Counted from the stretch's first letter, positions 26,225-40,657 are shown. The stretch is 64,000 nucleotides of DNA from Auanema rhodensis (GCA_964057225.1 OZ059900.1:5218501-5282500); one strand, 5' to 3'. Made by a program: numbers and translations. The notes: generated by a model from the sequence alone, not told the origin.

Positions 26225-28688
26225 GAATACTGTACATTTTAATGAATTCTCCATGGCCATATTAGTCTAAAAACACTATCTTATTGTGTTTGATGCATGG
26301 TAGCCAGGACTTCCAATTTTATGTGAACAGTTAACTATACCACCTAAGTATCCGAAGAAAGTGATCTTGATTTGTATCTCGGTGCCCGGTAAAGATAGAA
26401 GAATACTGTACATTTTGATGAACTCTCCATGGCCATATTAGACTAAAAACACTATCTTATTGTGTTTGATGCATGGTAACCAAGACTTCCAATTTTATGT
26501 GAACAGTTAACTATACCACCTAAGTATCCGAAGAAAGTGATCTTGATTTGTAACTCGGTGCCCGTTAAAGATAGAAGAATACTGTACATTTTGATAAACT
26601 CTCCATGGCCATATTAGACTAAAAACACTATCTTATTGTGTTTGATGCATGGTAGCCAGGACTTCCAATTTTATGTGAACAGTTAACTATACCACCTAAG
26701 TATCCGAAGAAAGTGATCTTGATTTGTAACTCGGTGCCCGGTAAAGATAGAAGAATACTGTACATTTTGATGAACTCTCCATGGCCATATTAGACTAAAA
26801 ACACTATCTTATTGTGTTTGATGCATGGTAGCCAGGACTTCCAATTTTATGTGAACAGTTAACTATACCACCTAAGTATCCGAAGAAAGTGATCTTGATT
26901 TGTAACTCGGTGCCCGGTAAAGATAGAAGAATACTGTACATTTTAATGAATTCTCCATGGTCATATTAGTCTAAAAACACTATCTTATTGTGTTTGATGC
27001 ATGGTAACCAAGACTTCCAATTTTATGTGAACAGTTAACTATACCACCTAAGTATCCGAAGAAAGTGATCTTGATTTGTAACTCGGTGCCCGGTAAAGAT
27101 AGAAGAATACTGTACATTTTGATGAACTCTCCATGGCCATATTAGACTAAAAACACTATCTTATTGTGTTTGATGCATGGTAGCCAGGACTTCCAATTTT
27201 ATGTGAACAGTTAACTATACCACCTAAGTATCCGAAGAAAGTGATCTTGATTTGTAACTCGGTGCCCGGTAAAGATAGAAGAATACTGTACATTTTGATG
27301 AACTCTCCATGGCCATATTAGACTAAAAACACTATCTTATTGTGTTTGATGCATGGTAGCCAGGACTTCCAATTTTATGTGAACAGTTAACTATACCACC
27401 TAAGTATCCGAAGAAAGTGATCTTGATTTGTAACTCGGTGCCCGTTAAAGATAGAAGAATACTGTACATTTTGATGAACTCTCCATGGCCATATTAGTCT
27501 AAAAACACTATCTTATTGTGTTTGATGCATGGTAGCCAGGACTTCCAATTTTATGTGAAGAGTTAACTATACCACCTAAGTATCCGAAGAAAGTGATCTT
27601 GATTTGTAACTCGGTGCCCGGTAAAGATAAAAGAATACTGTACATTTTGATGAACTCTCCATGGCCATATTAGACTAAAAACACTATCTTATTGTGTTTG
27701 ATGCATGGTAGCCAGGACTTCCAATATTATGTGAACAGTTAACTATACCACCTAAGTATCCGAAGAAAGTGATCTTGATTTGTAACTCGGTGCCCGTTAA
27801 AGATAGAAGAATACTGTACATTTTGATAAACTCTCCATGGCCATATTAGACTAAAAACACTATCTTATTGTGTTTGATGCATGGTAGCCAGGACTTCCAA
27901 TTTTATGTGAACAGTTAACTATACCACCTAAGTATCCGAAGAAAGTGATCTTGATTTGTAACTCGGTGCCCGGTAAAGATAGAAGAATACTGTACATTTT
28001 GATGAACTTTCCATGGCCATATTAGACTAAAAACACTATCTTATTGTGTTTGATGCATGGTAGCCAGGACTTCCAATTTTATGTGAACAGTTAACTATAC
28101 CACCTAAGTATCCGAAGAAAGTGATCTTGATTTGTAACTCGGTGCCCGGTAAAGATAGAAGAATACTGTACATTTTGATGAACTCTCCATGGCCATATTA
28201 GACTAAAAACACTATCTTATTGTGTTTGATGCATGGTAGCCAGGACTTCCAATTTTATGTGAACAGTTAACTATACCACCTAAGTATCCGAAGAAAGTGA
28301 TCTTGATTTGTAACTCGGTGCCCGGTAAAGATAGAAGAATACTGTACATTTTGATGAACTCTCCATGGCCATATTAGACTAAAAACACTATCTTATTGTG
28401 TTTGATGCATGGTAGCCAGGACTTCCAATTTTATGTGAACAGTTAACTATACCACCTAAGTATCCGAAGAAAGTGATCTTGATTTGTAACTCGGTGCCCG
28501 TTAAAGATAGAAGAATACTGTACATTTTAATGAATTCTCCATGGCCATATTAGACTAAAAACACTATCTTATTGTGTTTGATGCATGGTAGCCAGGACTT
28601 CCAATTTTATGTGAACAGTTAACTATACCACCTAAGTATCCGAAGAAAGTGATCTTGATTTGTAACTCGGTGCCCGGTAAAGATAGAA

Positions 28689-29568
28689 GAATACTGTACA
28701 TTTTGATGAACTCTCCATGGCCATATTAAACTAAAAACACTATCTTATTGTGTTTGATGCATGGTAGCCAGGACTTCCAATTTTATGTGAAGAGTTAACT
28801 ATACCACCTAAGTATCCGAATAAAGTGATCTTGATTTGTAACTTGGTGCCCGTTAAAGATAGAAGAATACTGTACATTTTAATAAATTCTCCATGGTCAT
28901 ATTAGTCTAAAAACACTATCTTATTGTGTTTGATGCATGGTAGCCAGGACTTCCAATTTTATGTGAAGAGTTAACTATACCCCCTAAGTATCCGAAGAAA
29001 GTGATCTTGATTTGTAACTTGGTGCCCGGTAAAGATAGAAAAATACTGTACATTTTAATGAATTCTCCAGGGTCATATTAGTCTAAAAACACTATCTTAT
29101 TGTGTTTGATGCATGGTAACCAAGACTTCCAATTTTATGTGAACAGTTAACTATACCACCTAAGTATCCGAAGAAAGTGATCTTGATTTGTAACTCGGTG
29201 CCCGTTAAAGATAGAAGAATACTGTACATTTTAATGAATTCTCCATGGCCATATTAGTCTAAAAACACTATCTTATTGTGTTTGATGCATGGTAGCCAGG
29301 ACTTCCAATTTTATGTGACGAGTTAACTATACCACCTAAGTATCCGAAGAAAGTGATCTTGATTTGTAACTTGGTGCCCGGTAAAGATAGAAAAATACTG
29401 TACATTTTAATGAATTCTCCATGGTCATATTAGTCTAAAAACACTATCTTATTGTGTTTGATGCATGGTAGCCAGGACTTCCAATTTTATGTGAACAGTT
29501 AACTATACCACCTAAGTATCCGAAGAAAGTGATCTTGATTTGTAACTCGGTGCCCGGTAAAGATAGAA
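28689..29568. repeat. Cassette copy 8, with private markers
   Basis: Cassette order is kept, but monomer 1 has gaataaag (near 28819) and monomer 2 has a C-rich change, tacccccta (near 28979). The last monomer is ggtc/gtct with tagccagg instead of ccatag/taaccaag. The two private changes reappear together 16 monomers later at 31505-31856, so that block derives from this one or the reverse. Confidence 0.8.
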
Positions 29569-31504
29569 GAATACTGTACATTTTGATGAACTCTCCATGG
29601 CCATATTAGACTAAAAACACTATCTTATTGTGTTTGATGCATGGTAGCCAGGACTTCCAATTTTATGTGAACAGTTAACTATACCACCTAAGTATCCGAA
29701 GAAAGTGATCTTGATTTGTAACTCGGTGCCCGGTAAAGATAGAAGAATACTGTACATTTTGATGAACTTTCCATGGCCATATTAGACTAAAAACACTATC
29801 TTATTGTGTTTGATGCATGGTAGCCAGGACTTCCAATTTTATGTGAACAGTTAACTATACCACCTAAGTATCCGAAGAAAGTGATCTTGATTTGTAACTC
29901 GGTGCCCGGTAAAGATAGAAGAATACTGTACATTTTGATGAACTCTCCATGGCCATATTAGACTAAAAACACTATCTTATTGTGTTTGATGCATGGTAGC
30001 CAGGACTTCCAATTTTATGTGAACAGTTAACTATACCACCTAAGTATCCGAAGAAAGTGATCTTGATTTGTAACTCGGTGCCCGGTAAAGATAGAAGAAT
30101 ACTGTACATTTTGATGAACTCTCCATGGCCATATTAGACTAAAAACACTATCTTATTGTGTTTGATGCATGGTAGCCAGGACTTCCAATTTTATGTGAAC
30201 AGTTAACTATACCACCTAAGTATCCGAAGAAAGTGATCTTGATTTGTAACTTGGTGCCCGGTAAAGATAGAAAAATACTGTACATTTTAATGAATTCTCC
30301 ATGGTCATATTAGTCTAAAAACACTATCTTATTGTGTTTGATGCATGGTAACCAAGACTTCCAATTTTATGTGAACAGTTAACTATACCACCTAAGTATC
30401 CGAAGAAAGTGATCTTGATTTGTAACTCGGTGCCCGGTAAAGATAGAAGAATACTGTACATTTTGATGAACTCTCCATGGCCATATTAGACTAAAAACAC
30501 TATCTTATTGTGTTTGATGCATGGTAGCCAGGACTTCCAATTTTATGTGAACAGTTAACTATACCACCTAAGTATCCGAAGAAAGTGATCTTGATTTGTA
30601 ACTCGGTGCCCGGTAAAGATAGAAGAATACTGTACATTTTGATGAACTCTCCATGGCCATATTAGACTAAAAACACTATCTTATTGTGTTTGATGCATGG
30701 TAGCCAGGACTTCCAATTTTATGTGAACAGTTAACTATACCACCTAAGTATCCGAAGAAAGTGATCTTGATTTGTAACTCGGTGCCCGTTAAAGATAGAA
30801 GAATACTGTACATTTTGATGAACTCTCCATGGCCATATTAGTCTAAAAACACTATCTTATTGTGTTTGATGCATGGTAGCCAGGACTTCCAATTTTATGT
30901 GAAGAGTTAACTATACCACCTAAGTATCCGAAGAAAGTGATCTTGATTTGTAACTCGGTGCCCGGTAAAGATAGAAGAATACTGTACATTTTGATTAACT
31001 CTCCATGGCCATATTAGACTAAAAACACTATCTTATTGTGTTTGATGCATGGTAACCAAGACTTCCAATTTTATGTGAAGAGTTAACTATACCACCTAAG
31101 TATTCGAAGAAAGTGATCTTGATTTGTAACTTGGTGCCCGGTAAAGATAGAAAAATACTGTACATTTTAATGAATTCTCCATAGTCATATTAGTCTAAAA
31201 ACACTATCTTATTGTGTTTGATGCATGGTAACCAAGACTTCCAATTTTATGTGAAGAGTTAACTATACCACCTAAGTATCCGAAGAAAGTGATCTTGATT
31301 TGTAACTTGGTGCCCGTTAAAGATAGAAGAATACTGTACATTTTAATAAATTCTCCATGGTCATATTAGTCTAAAAACACTATCTTATTGTGTTTGATGC
31401 ATGGTAGCCAGGACTTCCAATTTTATGTGAAGAGTTAACTATACCACCTAAGTATCCGAAGAAAGTGATCTTGATTTGTAACTCGGTGCCCGTTAAAGAT
31501 AGAA

Positions 31505-32032
31505 GAATACTGTACATTTTGATAAACTCTCCATGGCCATATTAGACTAAAAACACTATCTTATTGTGTTTGATGCATGGTAGCCAGGACTTCCAATTTT
31601 ATGTGAAGAGTTAACTATACCACCTAAGTATCCGAATAAAGTGATCTTGATTTGTAACTTGGTGCCCGTTAAAGATAGAAGAATACTGTACATTTTAATA
31701 AATTCTCCATGGTCATATTAGTCTAAAAACACTATCTTATTGTGTTTGATGCATGGTAGCCAGGACTTCCAATTTTATGTGAAGAGTTAACTATACCCCC
31801 TAAGTATCCGAAGAAAGTGATCTTGATTTGTAACTTGGTGCCCGGTAAAGATAGAAAAATACTGTACATTTTAATGAATTCTCCAGGGTCATATTAGTCT
31901 AAAAACACTATCTTATTGTGTTTGATGCATGGTAACCAAGACTTCCAATTTTATGTGAACAGTTAACTATACCACCTAAGTATCCGAAGAAAGTGATCTT
32001 GATTTGTAACTTGGTGCCCGTTAAAGATAGAA
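31505..32032. repeat. Cassette copy 9, truncated after monomer 3
   Basis: Three monomers: gataaac with gaataaag, aataaattc with tacccccta, then ccaggg. The third ends acttgg and cccgtt, unlike other ccaggg monomers, which end actcgg. It is followed by another aataaattc monomer at 32033 rather than the gacgag monomer. Sharing the two private changes with 28689-29040 at 2816 bases identifies a 16-monomer duplication. Confidence 0.8.
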
Positions 32033-32208
32033 GAATACTGTACATTTTAATAAATTCTCCATGGTCATATTAGTCTAAAAACACTATCTTATTGTGTTTG
32101 ATGCATGGTAACCAAGACTTCCAATTTTATGTGAACAGTTAACTATACCACCTAAGTATCCGAAGAAAGTGATCTTGATTTGTAACTCGGTGCCCGTTAA
32201 AGATAGAA

Positions 32209-33968
32209 GAATACTGTACATTTTGATAAACTCTCCATGGCCATATTAGACTAAAAACACTATCTTATTGTGTTTGATGCATGGTAGCCAGGACTTCCAA
32301 TTTTATGTGAACAGTTAACTATACCACCTAAGTATCCGAAGAAAGTGATCTTGATTTGTAACTCGGTGCCCGGTAAAGATAGAAGAATACTGTACATTTT
32401 GATGAACTCTCCATGGCCATATTAGACTAAAAACACTATCTTATTGTGTTTGATGCATGGTAGCCAGGACTTCCAATTTTATGTGAACAGTTAACTATAC
32501 CACCTAAGTATCCGAAGAAAGTGATCTTGATTTGTAACTTGGTGCCCGGTAAAGATAGAAAAATACTGTACATTTTAATGAATTCTCCATGGTCATATTA
32601 GTCTAAAAACACTATCTTATTGTGTTTGATGCATGGTAACCAAGACTTCCAATTTTATGTGAACAGTTAACTATACCACCTAAGTATCCGAAGAAAGTGA
32701 TCTTGATTTGTAACTCGGTGCCCGGTAAAGATAGAAGAATACTGTACATTTTGATGAACTCTCCATGGCCATATTAGACTAAAAACACTATCTTATTGTG
32801 TTTGATGCATGGTAGCCAGGACTTCCAATTTTATGTGAACAGTTAACTATACCACCTAAGTATCCGAAGAAAGTGATCTTGATTTGTAACTCGGTGCCCG
32901 GTAAAGATAGAAGAATACTGTACATTTTGATGAACTCTCCATGGCCATATTAGACTAAAAACACTATCTTATTGTGTTTGATGCATGGTAGCCAGGACTT
33001 CCAATTTTATGTGAACAGTTAACTATACCACCTAAGTATCCGAAGAAAGTGATCTTGATTTGTAACTTGGTGCCCGGTAAAGATAGAAAAATACTGTACA
33101 TTTTAATGAATTCTCCATGGTCATATTAGTCTAAAAACACTATCTTATTGTGTTTGATGCATGGTAACCAAGACTTCCAATTTTATGTGAACAGTTAACT
33201 ATACCACCTAAGTATCCGAAGAAAGTGATCTTGATTTGTAACTCGGTGCCCGGTAAAGATAGAAGAATACTGTACATTTTGATAAACTCTCCATGGCCAT
33301 ATTAGACTAAAAACACTATCTTATTGTGTTTGATGCATGGTAGCCAGGACTTCCAATTTTATGTGAACAGTTAACTATACCACCTAAGTATCCGAAGAAA
33401 GTGATCTTGATTTGTAACTTGGTGCCCGGTAAAGATAGAAAAATACTGTACATTTTAATGAATTCTCCATGGTCATATTAGTCTAAAAACACTATCTTAT
33501 TGTGTTTGATGCATGGTAACCAAGACTTCCAATTTTATGTGAACAGTTAACTATACCACCTAAGTATCCGAAGAAAGTGATCTTGATTTGTAACTCGGAG
33601 CCCGGTAAAGATAGAAGAATACTGTACATTTTGATGAACTCTCCATGGCCATATTAGACTAAAAACACTATCTTATTGTGTTTGATGCATGGTAGCCAGG
33701 ACTTCCAATTTTATGTGAACAGTTAACTATACCACCTAAGTATCCGAAGAAAGTGATCTTGATTTGTAACTCGGTGCCCGGTAAAGATAGAAGAATACTG
33801 TACATTTTGATGAACTCTCCATGGCCATATTAGACTAAAAACACTATCTTATTGTGTTTGATGCATGGTAGCCAGGACTTCCAATTTTATGTGAACAGTT
33901 AACTATACCACCTAAGTATCCGAAGAAAGTGATCTTGATTTGTAACTTGGTGCCCGGTAAAGATAGAA
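32209..33968. repeat. 35-monomer-offset duplication, copy 1
   Basis: Ten monomers in the order gataaac, A, B, A, A, B, gataaac, B ending cggagccc, A, A. The same order occurs at 38370-40129, an offset of 35 monomers plus the one inserted base (6161 bp). The cggag change (T-to-A at position 159) is at 33599 here and 39760 there. A third cggag occurs at 44864. The monomer after copy 1 is B (33969), but after copy 2 it is aatgaattc (40130). Confidence 0.8.
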
Positions 33969-34144
33969 AAATACTGTACATTTTAATGAATTCTCCATGG
34001 TCATATTAGTCTAAAAACACTATCTTATTGTGTTTGATGCATGGTAACCAAGACTTCCAATTTTATGTGAACAGTTAACTATACCACCTAAGTATCCGAA
34101 GAAAGTGATCTTGATTTGTAACTCGGTGCCCGGTAAAGATAGAA

Positions 34145-36432
34145 GAATACTGTACATTTTGATGAACTCTCCATGGCCATATTAGACTAAAAACACTATC
34201 TTATTGTGTTTGATGCATGGTAGCCAGGACTTCCAATTTTATGTGAACAGTTAACTATACCACCTAAGTATCCGAAGAAAGTGATCTTGATTTGTAACTC
34301 GGTGCCCGGTAAAGATAGAAGAATACTGTACATTTTGATGAACTTTCCATGGCCATATTAGACTAAAAACACTATCTTATTGTGTTTGATGCATGGTAGC
34401 CAGGACTTCCAATTTTATGTGAACAGTTAACTATACCACCTAAGTATCCGAAGAAAGTGATCTTGATTTGTAACTCGGTGCCCGGTAAAGATAGAAGAAT
34501 ACTGTACATTTTGATGAACTCTCCATGGCCATATTAGACTAAAAACACTATCTTATTGTGTTTGATGCATGGTAGCCAGGACTTCCAATTTTATGTGAAC
34601 AGTTAACTATACCACCTAAGTATCCGAAGAAAGTGATCTTGATTTGTAACTTGGTGCCCGGTAAAGATAGAAAAATACTGTACATTTTAATGAATTCTCC
34701 ATGGTCATATTAGTCTAAAAACACTATCTTATTGTGTTTGATGCATGGTAACCAAGACTTCCAATTTTATGTGAACAGTTAACTATACCACCTAAGTATC
34801 CGAAGAAAGTGATCTTGATTTGTAACTCGGTGCCCGGTAAAGATAGAAGAATACTGTACATTTTGATGAACTCTCCATGGCCATATTAGACTAAAAACAC
34901 TATCTTATTGTGTTTGATGCATGGTAGCCAGGACTTCCAATTTTATGTGAACAGTTAACTATACCACCTAAGTATCCGAAGAAAGTGATCTTGATTTGTA
35001 ACTCGGTGCCCGGTAAAGATAGAAGAATACTGTACATTTTGATGAACTCTCCATGGCCATATTAGACTAAAAACACTATCTTATTGTGTTTGATGCATGG
35101 TAGCCAGGACTTCCAATTTTATGTGAACAGTTAACTATACCACCTAAGTATCCGAAGAAAGTGATCTTGATTTGTAACTCGGTGCCCGTTAAAGATAGAA
35201 GAATACTGTACATTTTGATGAACTCTCCATGGCCATATTAGTCTAAAAACACTATCTTATTGTGTTTGATGCATGGTAGCCAGGACTTCCAATTTTATGT
35301 GAACAGTTAACTATACCACCTAAGTATCCGAAGAAAGTGATCTTGATTTGTAACTCGGTGCCCGGTAAAGATAGAAGAATACTGTACATTTTGATGAACT
35401 CTCCATGGCCATATTAGACTAAAAACACTATCTTATTGTGTTTGATGCATGGTAGCCAGGACTTCCAATTTTATGTGAACAGTTAACTATACCACCTAAG
35501 TATCCGAAGAAAGTGATCTTGATTTGTAACTCGGTGCCCGGTAAAGATAGAAGAATACTGTACATTTTGATGAAGTCTCCATGGCCATATTAGACTAAAA
35601 ACACTATCTTATTGTGTTTGATGCATGGTAGCCAGGACTTCCAATATTATGTGAACAGTTAACTATACCACCTAAGTATCGGAAGAAAGTGATCTTGATT
35701 TGTAACTCGGTGCCCGTTAAAGATAGAAGAATACTGTACATTTTGATAAACTCTCCATGGCCATATTAGACTAAAAACACTATCTTATTGTGTTTGATGC
35801 ATGGTAGCCAGGACTTCCAATTTTATGTGAACAGTTAACTATACCACCTAAGTATCCGAAGAAAGTGATCTTGATTTGTAACTCGGTGCCCGGTAAAGAT
35901 AGAAGAATACTGTACATTTTGATGAACTCTCCATGGCCATATTAGACTAAAAACACTATCTTATTGTGTTTGATGCATGGTAGCCAGGACTTCCAATTTT
36001 ATGTGAACAGTTAACTATACCACCTAAGTATCCGAAGAAAGTGATCTTGATTTGTAACTTGGTGCCCGGTAAAGATAGAAAAATACTGTACATTTTAATG
36101 AATTCTCCATGGTCATATTAGTCTAAAAACACTATCTTATTGTGTTTGATGCATGGTAACCAAGACTTCCAATTTTATGTGAACAGTTAACTATACCACC
36201 TAAGTATCCGAAGAAAGTGATCTTGATTTGTAACTCGGTGCCCGGTAAAGATAGAAGAATACTGTACATTTTGATGAACTCTCCATGGCCATATTAGACT
36301 AAAAACACTATCTTATTGTGTTTGATGCATGGTAGCCAGGACTTCCAATTTTATGTGACGAGTTAACTATACCACCTAAGTATCCGAAGAAAGTGATCTT
36401 GATTTGTAACTTGGTGCCCGGTAAAGATAGAA
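34145..36432. repeat. 15-monomer-offset duplication, copy 1
   Basis: Thirteen monomers matching 36785-39073. Markers shared at a 15-monomer offset are aactttcc at 34321 / 36961, B at 34673 / 37314, gtct after cccgtt at 35201 / 37842, gatgaagtc with aatatt and tatcgg at 35553 / 38194, gataaac at 35729 / 38370 and B at 36081 / 38722. The last monomer here ends gacgag/acttgg while its partner ends gaacag/actcgg, which marks the right edge. Confidence 0.85.
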
Positions 36433-36784
36433 AAATACTGTACATTTTAATGAATTCTCCATGGTCATATTAGTCTAAAAACACTATCTTATTGTGTTTG
36501 ATGCATGGTAACCAAGACTTCCAATTTTATGTGAACAGTTAACTATACCACCTAAGTATCCGAAGAAAGTGATCTTGATTTGTAACTCGGTGCCCGTTAA
36601 AGATAGAAGAATACTGTACATTTTAATGAATTCTCCATGGCCATATTAGTCTAAAAACACTATCTTATTGTGTTTGATGCATGGTAGCCAGGACTTCCAA
36701 TTTTATGTGAACAGTTAACTATACCACCTAAGTATCCGAAGAAAGTGATCTTGATTTGTATCTCGGTGCCCGGTAAAGATAGAA

Positions 36785-39073
36785 GAATACTGTACATTTT
36801 GATGAACTCTCCATGGCCATATTAGACTAAAAACACTATCTTATTGTGTTTGATGCATGGTAGCCAGGACTTCCAATTTTATGTGAACAGTTAACTATAC
36901 CACCTAAGTATCCGAAGAAAGTGATCTTGATTTGTAACTCGGTGCCCGGTAAAGATAGAAGAATACTGTACATTTTGATGAACTTTCCATGGCCATATTA
37001 GACTAAAAACACTATCTTATTGTGTTTGATGCATGGTAGCCAGGACTTCCAATTTTATGTGAACAGTTAACTATACCACCTAAGTATCCGAAGAAAGTGA
37101 TCTTGATTTGTAACTCGGTGCCCGGTAAAGATAGAAGAATACTGTACATTTTGATGAACTCTCCATGGCCATATTAGACTAAAAACACTATCTTATTGTG
37201 TTTGATGCATGGTAGCCAGGACTTCCAATTTTATGTGAACAGTTAACTATACCACCTAAGTATCCGAAGAAAGTGATCTTGATTTTTTAACTTGGTGCCC
37301 GGTAAAGATAGAAAAATACTGTACATTTTAATGAATTCTCCATGGTCATATTAGTCTAAAAACACTATCTTATTGTGTTTGATGCATGGTAACCAAGACT
37401 TCCAATTTTATGTGAACAGTTAACTATACCACCTAAGTATCCGAAGAAAGTGATCTTGATTTGTAACTCGGTGCCCGGTAAAGATAGAAGAATACTGTAC
37501 ATTTTGATGAACTCTCCATGGCCATATTAGACTAAAAACACTATCTTATTGTGTTTGATGCATGGTAGCCAGGACTTCCAATTTTATGTGAACAGTTAAC
37601 TATACCACCTAAGTATCCGAAGAAAGTGATCTTGATTTGTAACTCGGTGCCCGGTAAAGATAGAAGAATACTGTACATTTTGATGAACTCTCCATGGCCA
37701 TATTAGACTAAAAACACTATCTTATTGTGTTTGATGCATGGTAGCCAGGACTTCCAATTTTATGTGAACAGTTAACTATACCACCTAAGTATCCGAAGAA
37801 AGTGATCTTGATTTGTAACTCGGTGCCCGTTAAAGATAGAAGAATACTGTACATTTTGATGAACTCTCCATGGCCATATTAGTCTAAAAACACTATCTTA
37901 TTGTGTTTGATGCATGGTAGCCAGGACTTCCAATTTTATGTGAACAGTTAACTATACCACCTAAGTATCCGAAGAAAGTGATCTTGATTTGTAACTCGGT
38001 GCCCGGTAAAGATAGAAGAATACTGTACATTTTGATGAACTCTCCATGGCCATATTAGACTAAAAACACTATCTTATTGTGTTTGATGCATGGTAGCCAG
38101 GACTTCCAATTTTATGTGAACAGTTAACTATACCACCTAAGTATCCGAAGAAAGTGATCTTGATTTGTAACTCGGTGCCCGGTAAAGATAGAAGAATACT
38201 GTACATTTTGATGAAGTCTCCATGGCCATATTAGACTAAAAACACTATCTTATTGTGTTTGATGCATGGTAGCCAGGACTTCCAATATTATGTGAACAGT
38301 TAACTATACCACCTAAGTATCGGAAGAAAGTGATCTTGATTTGTAACTCGGTGCCCGTTAAAGATAGAAGAATACTGTACATTTTGATAAACTCTCCATG
38401 GCCATATTAGACTAAAAACACTATCTTATTGTGTTTGATGCATGGTAGCCAGGACTTCCAATTTTATGTGAACAGTTAACTATACCACCTAAGTATCCGA
38501 AGAAAGTGATCTTGATTTGTAACTCGGTGCCCGGTAAAGATAGAAGAATACTGTACATTTTGATGAACTCTCCATGGCCATATTAGACTAAAAACACTAT
38601 CTTATTGTGTTTGATGCATGGTAGCCAGGACTTCCAATTTTATGTGAACAGTTAACTATACCACCTAAGTATCCGAAGAAAGTGATCTTGATTTGTAACT
38701 TGGTGCCCGGTAAAGATAGAAAAATACTGTACATTTTAATGAATTCTCCATGGTCATATTAGTCTAAAAACACTATCTTATTGTGTTTGATGCATGGTAA
38801 CCAAGACTTCCAATTTTATGTGAACAGTTAACTATACCACCTAAGTATCCGAAGAAAGTGATCTTGATTTGTAACTCGGTGCCCGGTAAAGATAGAAGAA
38901 TACTGTACATTTTGATGAACTCTCCATGGCCATATTAGACTAAAAACACTATCTTATTGTGTTTGATGCATGGTAGCCAGGACTTCCAATTTTATGTGAA
39001 CAGTTAACTATACCACCTAAGTATCCGAAGAAAGTGATCTTGATTTGTAACTCGGTGCCCGGTAAAGATAGAA
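36785..39073. repeat. 15-monomer-offset duplication, copy 2
   Basis: Second copy of 34145-36432, one base longer because it contains the single-T insertion at 37283-37288. Copy 1 lacks that insertion at the equivalent place, so it arose after the duplication or is a sequencing error. The private pair gatgaagtc and tatcgg is present in both copies and, as far as I saw, nowhere else. Confidence 0.85.
37137..37313. repeat. 177-bp monomer: only length variant in the window
   Basis: Where other monomers read gatttgtaac, this one reads gattttttaac: the G at monomer position 150 is replaced by TT, giving a run of six T at 37283-37288. All later monomer starts are displaced by one base up to the end (63890 = 2 + 363 x 176), so this is the only net indel among more than 363 units. 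The next monomer is a B-type. Confidence 0.95.
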
Positions 39074-40129
39074 GAATACTGTACATTTTGATGAACTCTC
39101 CATGGCCATATTAGACTAAAAACACTATCTTATTGTGTTTGATGCATGGTAGCCAGGACTTCCAATTTTATGTGAACAGTTAACTATACCACCTAAGTAT
39201 CCGAAGAAAGTGATCTTGATTTGTAACTTGGTGCCCGGTAAAGATAGAAAAATACTGTACATTTTAATGAATTCTCCATGGTCATATTAGTCTAAAAACA
39301 CTATCTTATTGTGTTTGATGCATGGTAACCAAGACTTCCAATTTTATGTGAACAGTTAACTATACCACCTAAGTATCCGAAGAAAGTGATCTTGATTTGT
39401 AACTCGGTGCCCGGTAAAGATAGAAGAATACTGTACATTTTGATAAACTCTCCATGGCCATATTAGACTAAAAACACTATCTTATTGTGTTTGATGCATG
39501 GTAGCCAGGACTTCCAATTTTATGTGAACAGTTAACTATACCACCTAAGTATCCGAAGAAAGTGATCTTGATTTGTAACTTGGTGCCCGGTAAAGATAGA
39601 AAAATACTGTACATTTTAATGAATTCTCCATGGTCATATTAGTCTAAAAACACTATCTTATTGTGTTTGATGCATGGTAACCAAGACTTCCAATTTTATG
39701 TGAACAGTTAACTATACCACCTAAGTATCCGAAGAAAGTGATCTTGATTTGTAACTCGGAGCCCGGTAAAGATAGAAGAATACTGTACATTTTGATGAAC
39801 TCTCCATGGCCATATTAGACTAAAAACACTATCTTATTGTGTTTGATGCATGGTAGCCAGGACTTCCAATTTTATGTGAACAGTTAACTATACCACCTAA
39901 GTATCCGAAGAAAGTGATCTTGATTTGTAACTCGGTGCCCGGTAAAGATAGAAGAATACTGTACATTTTGATGAACTCTCCATGGCCATATTAGACTAAA
40001 AACACTATCTTATTGTGTTTGATGCATGGTAGCCAGGACTTCCAATTTTATGTGAACAGTTAACTATACCACCTAAGTATCCGAAGAAAGTGATCTTGAT
40101 TTGTAACTCGGTGCCCGGTAAAGATAGAA
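38370..40129. repeat. 35-monomer-offset duplication, copy 2
   Basis: Repeats the monomer order of 32209-33968, including B monomers at 38722, 39250 and 39602 and the gataaac monomer at 39426. It ends where an aaag trimer of the EcoRI-rich type begins at 40130. Confidence 0.8.
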
Positions 40130-40657
40130 GAATACTGTACATTTTAATGAATTCTCCATGGCCATATTAGACTAAAAACACTATCTTATTGTGTTTGATG
40201 CATGGTAGCCAGGACTTCCAATTTTATGTGAACAGTTAACTATACCACCTAAGTATCCGAAGAAAGTGATCTTGATTTGTAACTCGGTGCCCGGTAAAGA
40301 TAGAAGAATACTGTACATTTTAATGAATTCTCCATGGCCATATTAGACTAAAAACACTATCTTATTGTGTTTGATGCATGGTAGCCAGGACTTCCAATTT
40401 TATGTGAACAGTTAACTATACCACCTAAGTATCCGAAGAAAGTGATCTTGATTTGTAACTCGGTGCCCGGTAAAGATAGAAGAATACTGTACATTTTAAA
40501 GAATTCTCCATGGTCATATTAGACTAAAAACACTATCTTATTGTGTTTGATGCATGGTAGCCAGGACTTCCAATTTTATGTGAACAGTTAACTATACCAC
40601 CTAAGTATCCGAAGAAAGTGATCTTGATTTGTAACTTGGTGCCCGGTAAAGATAGAA
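40130..40657. repeat. Isolated EcoRI-type aaag trimer in the A-rich domain
   Basis: Two aatgaattc/ggcc/gact monomers and one aaagaattc/ggtc/gact monomer sit between A-type and B-type monomers. The trimer matches those at 7217-8272 and 52978-53505, which lie in EcoRI-rich domains. Its presence alone in the middle of the A-rich domain suggests insertion or conversion of exactly three monomers. Confidence 0.8.

Noticed and set aside
37137-37313. Insertion-site or mobile element scar at the 177-bp monomer
   Set aside because: Only one base is added at a T run, with no target duplication or foreign sequence.
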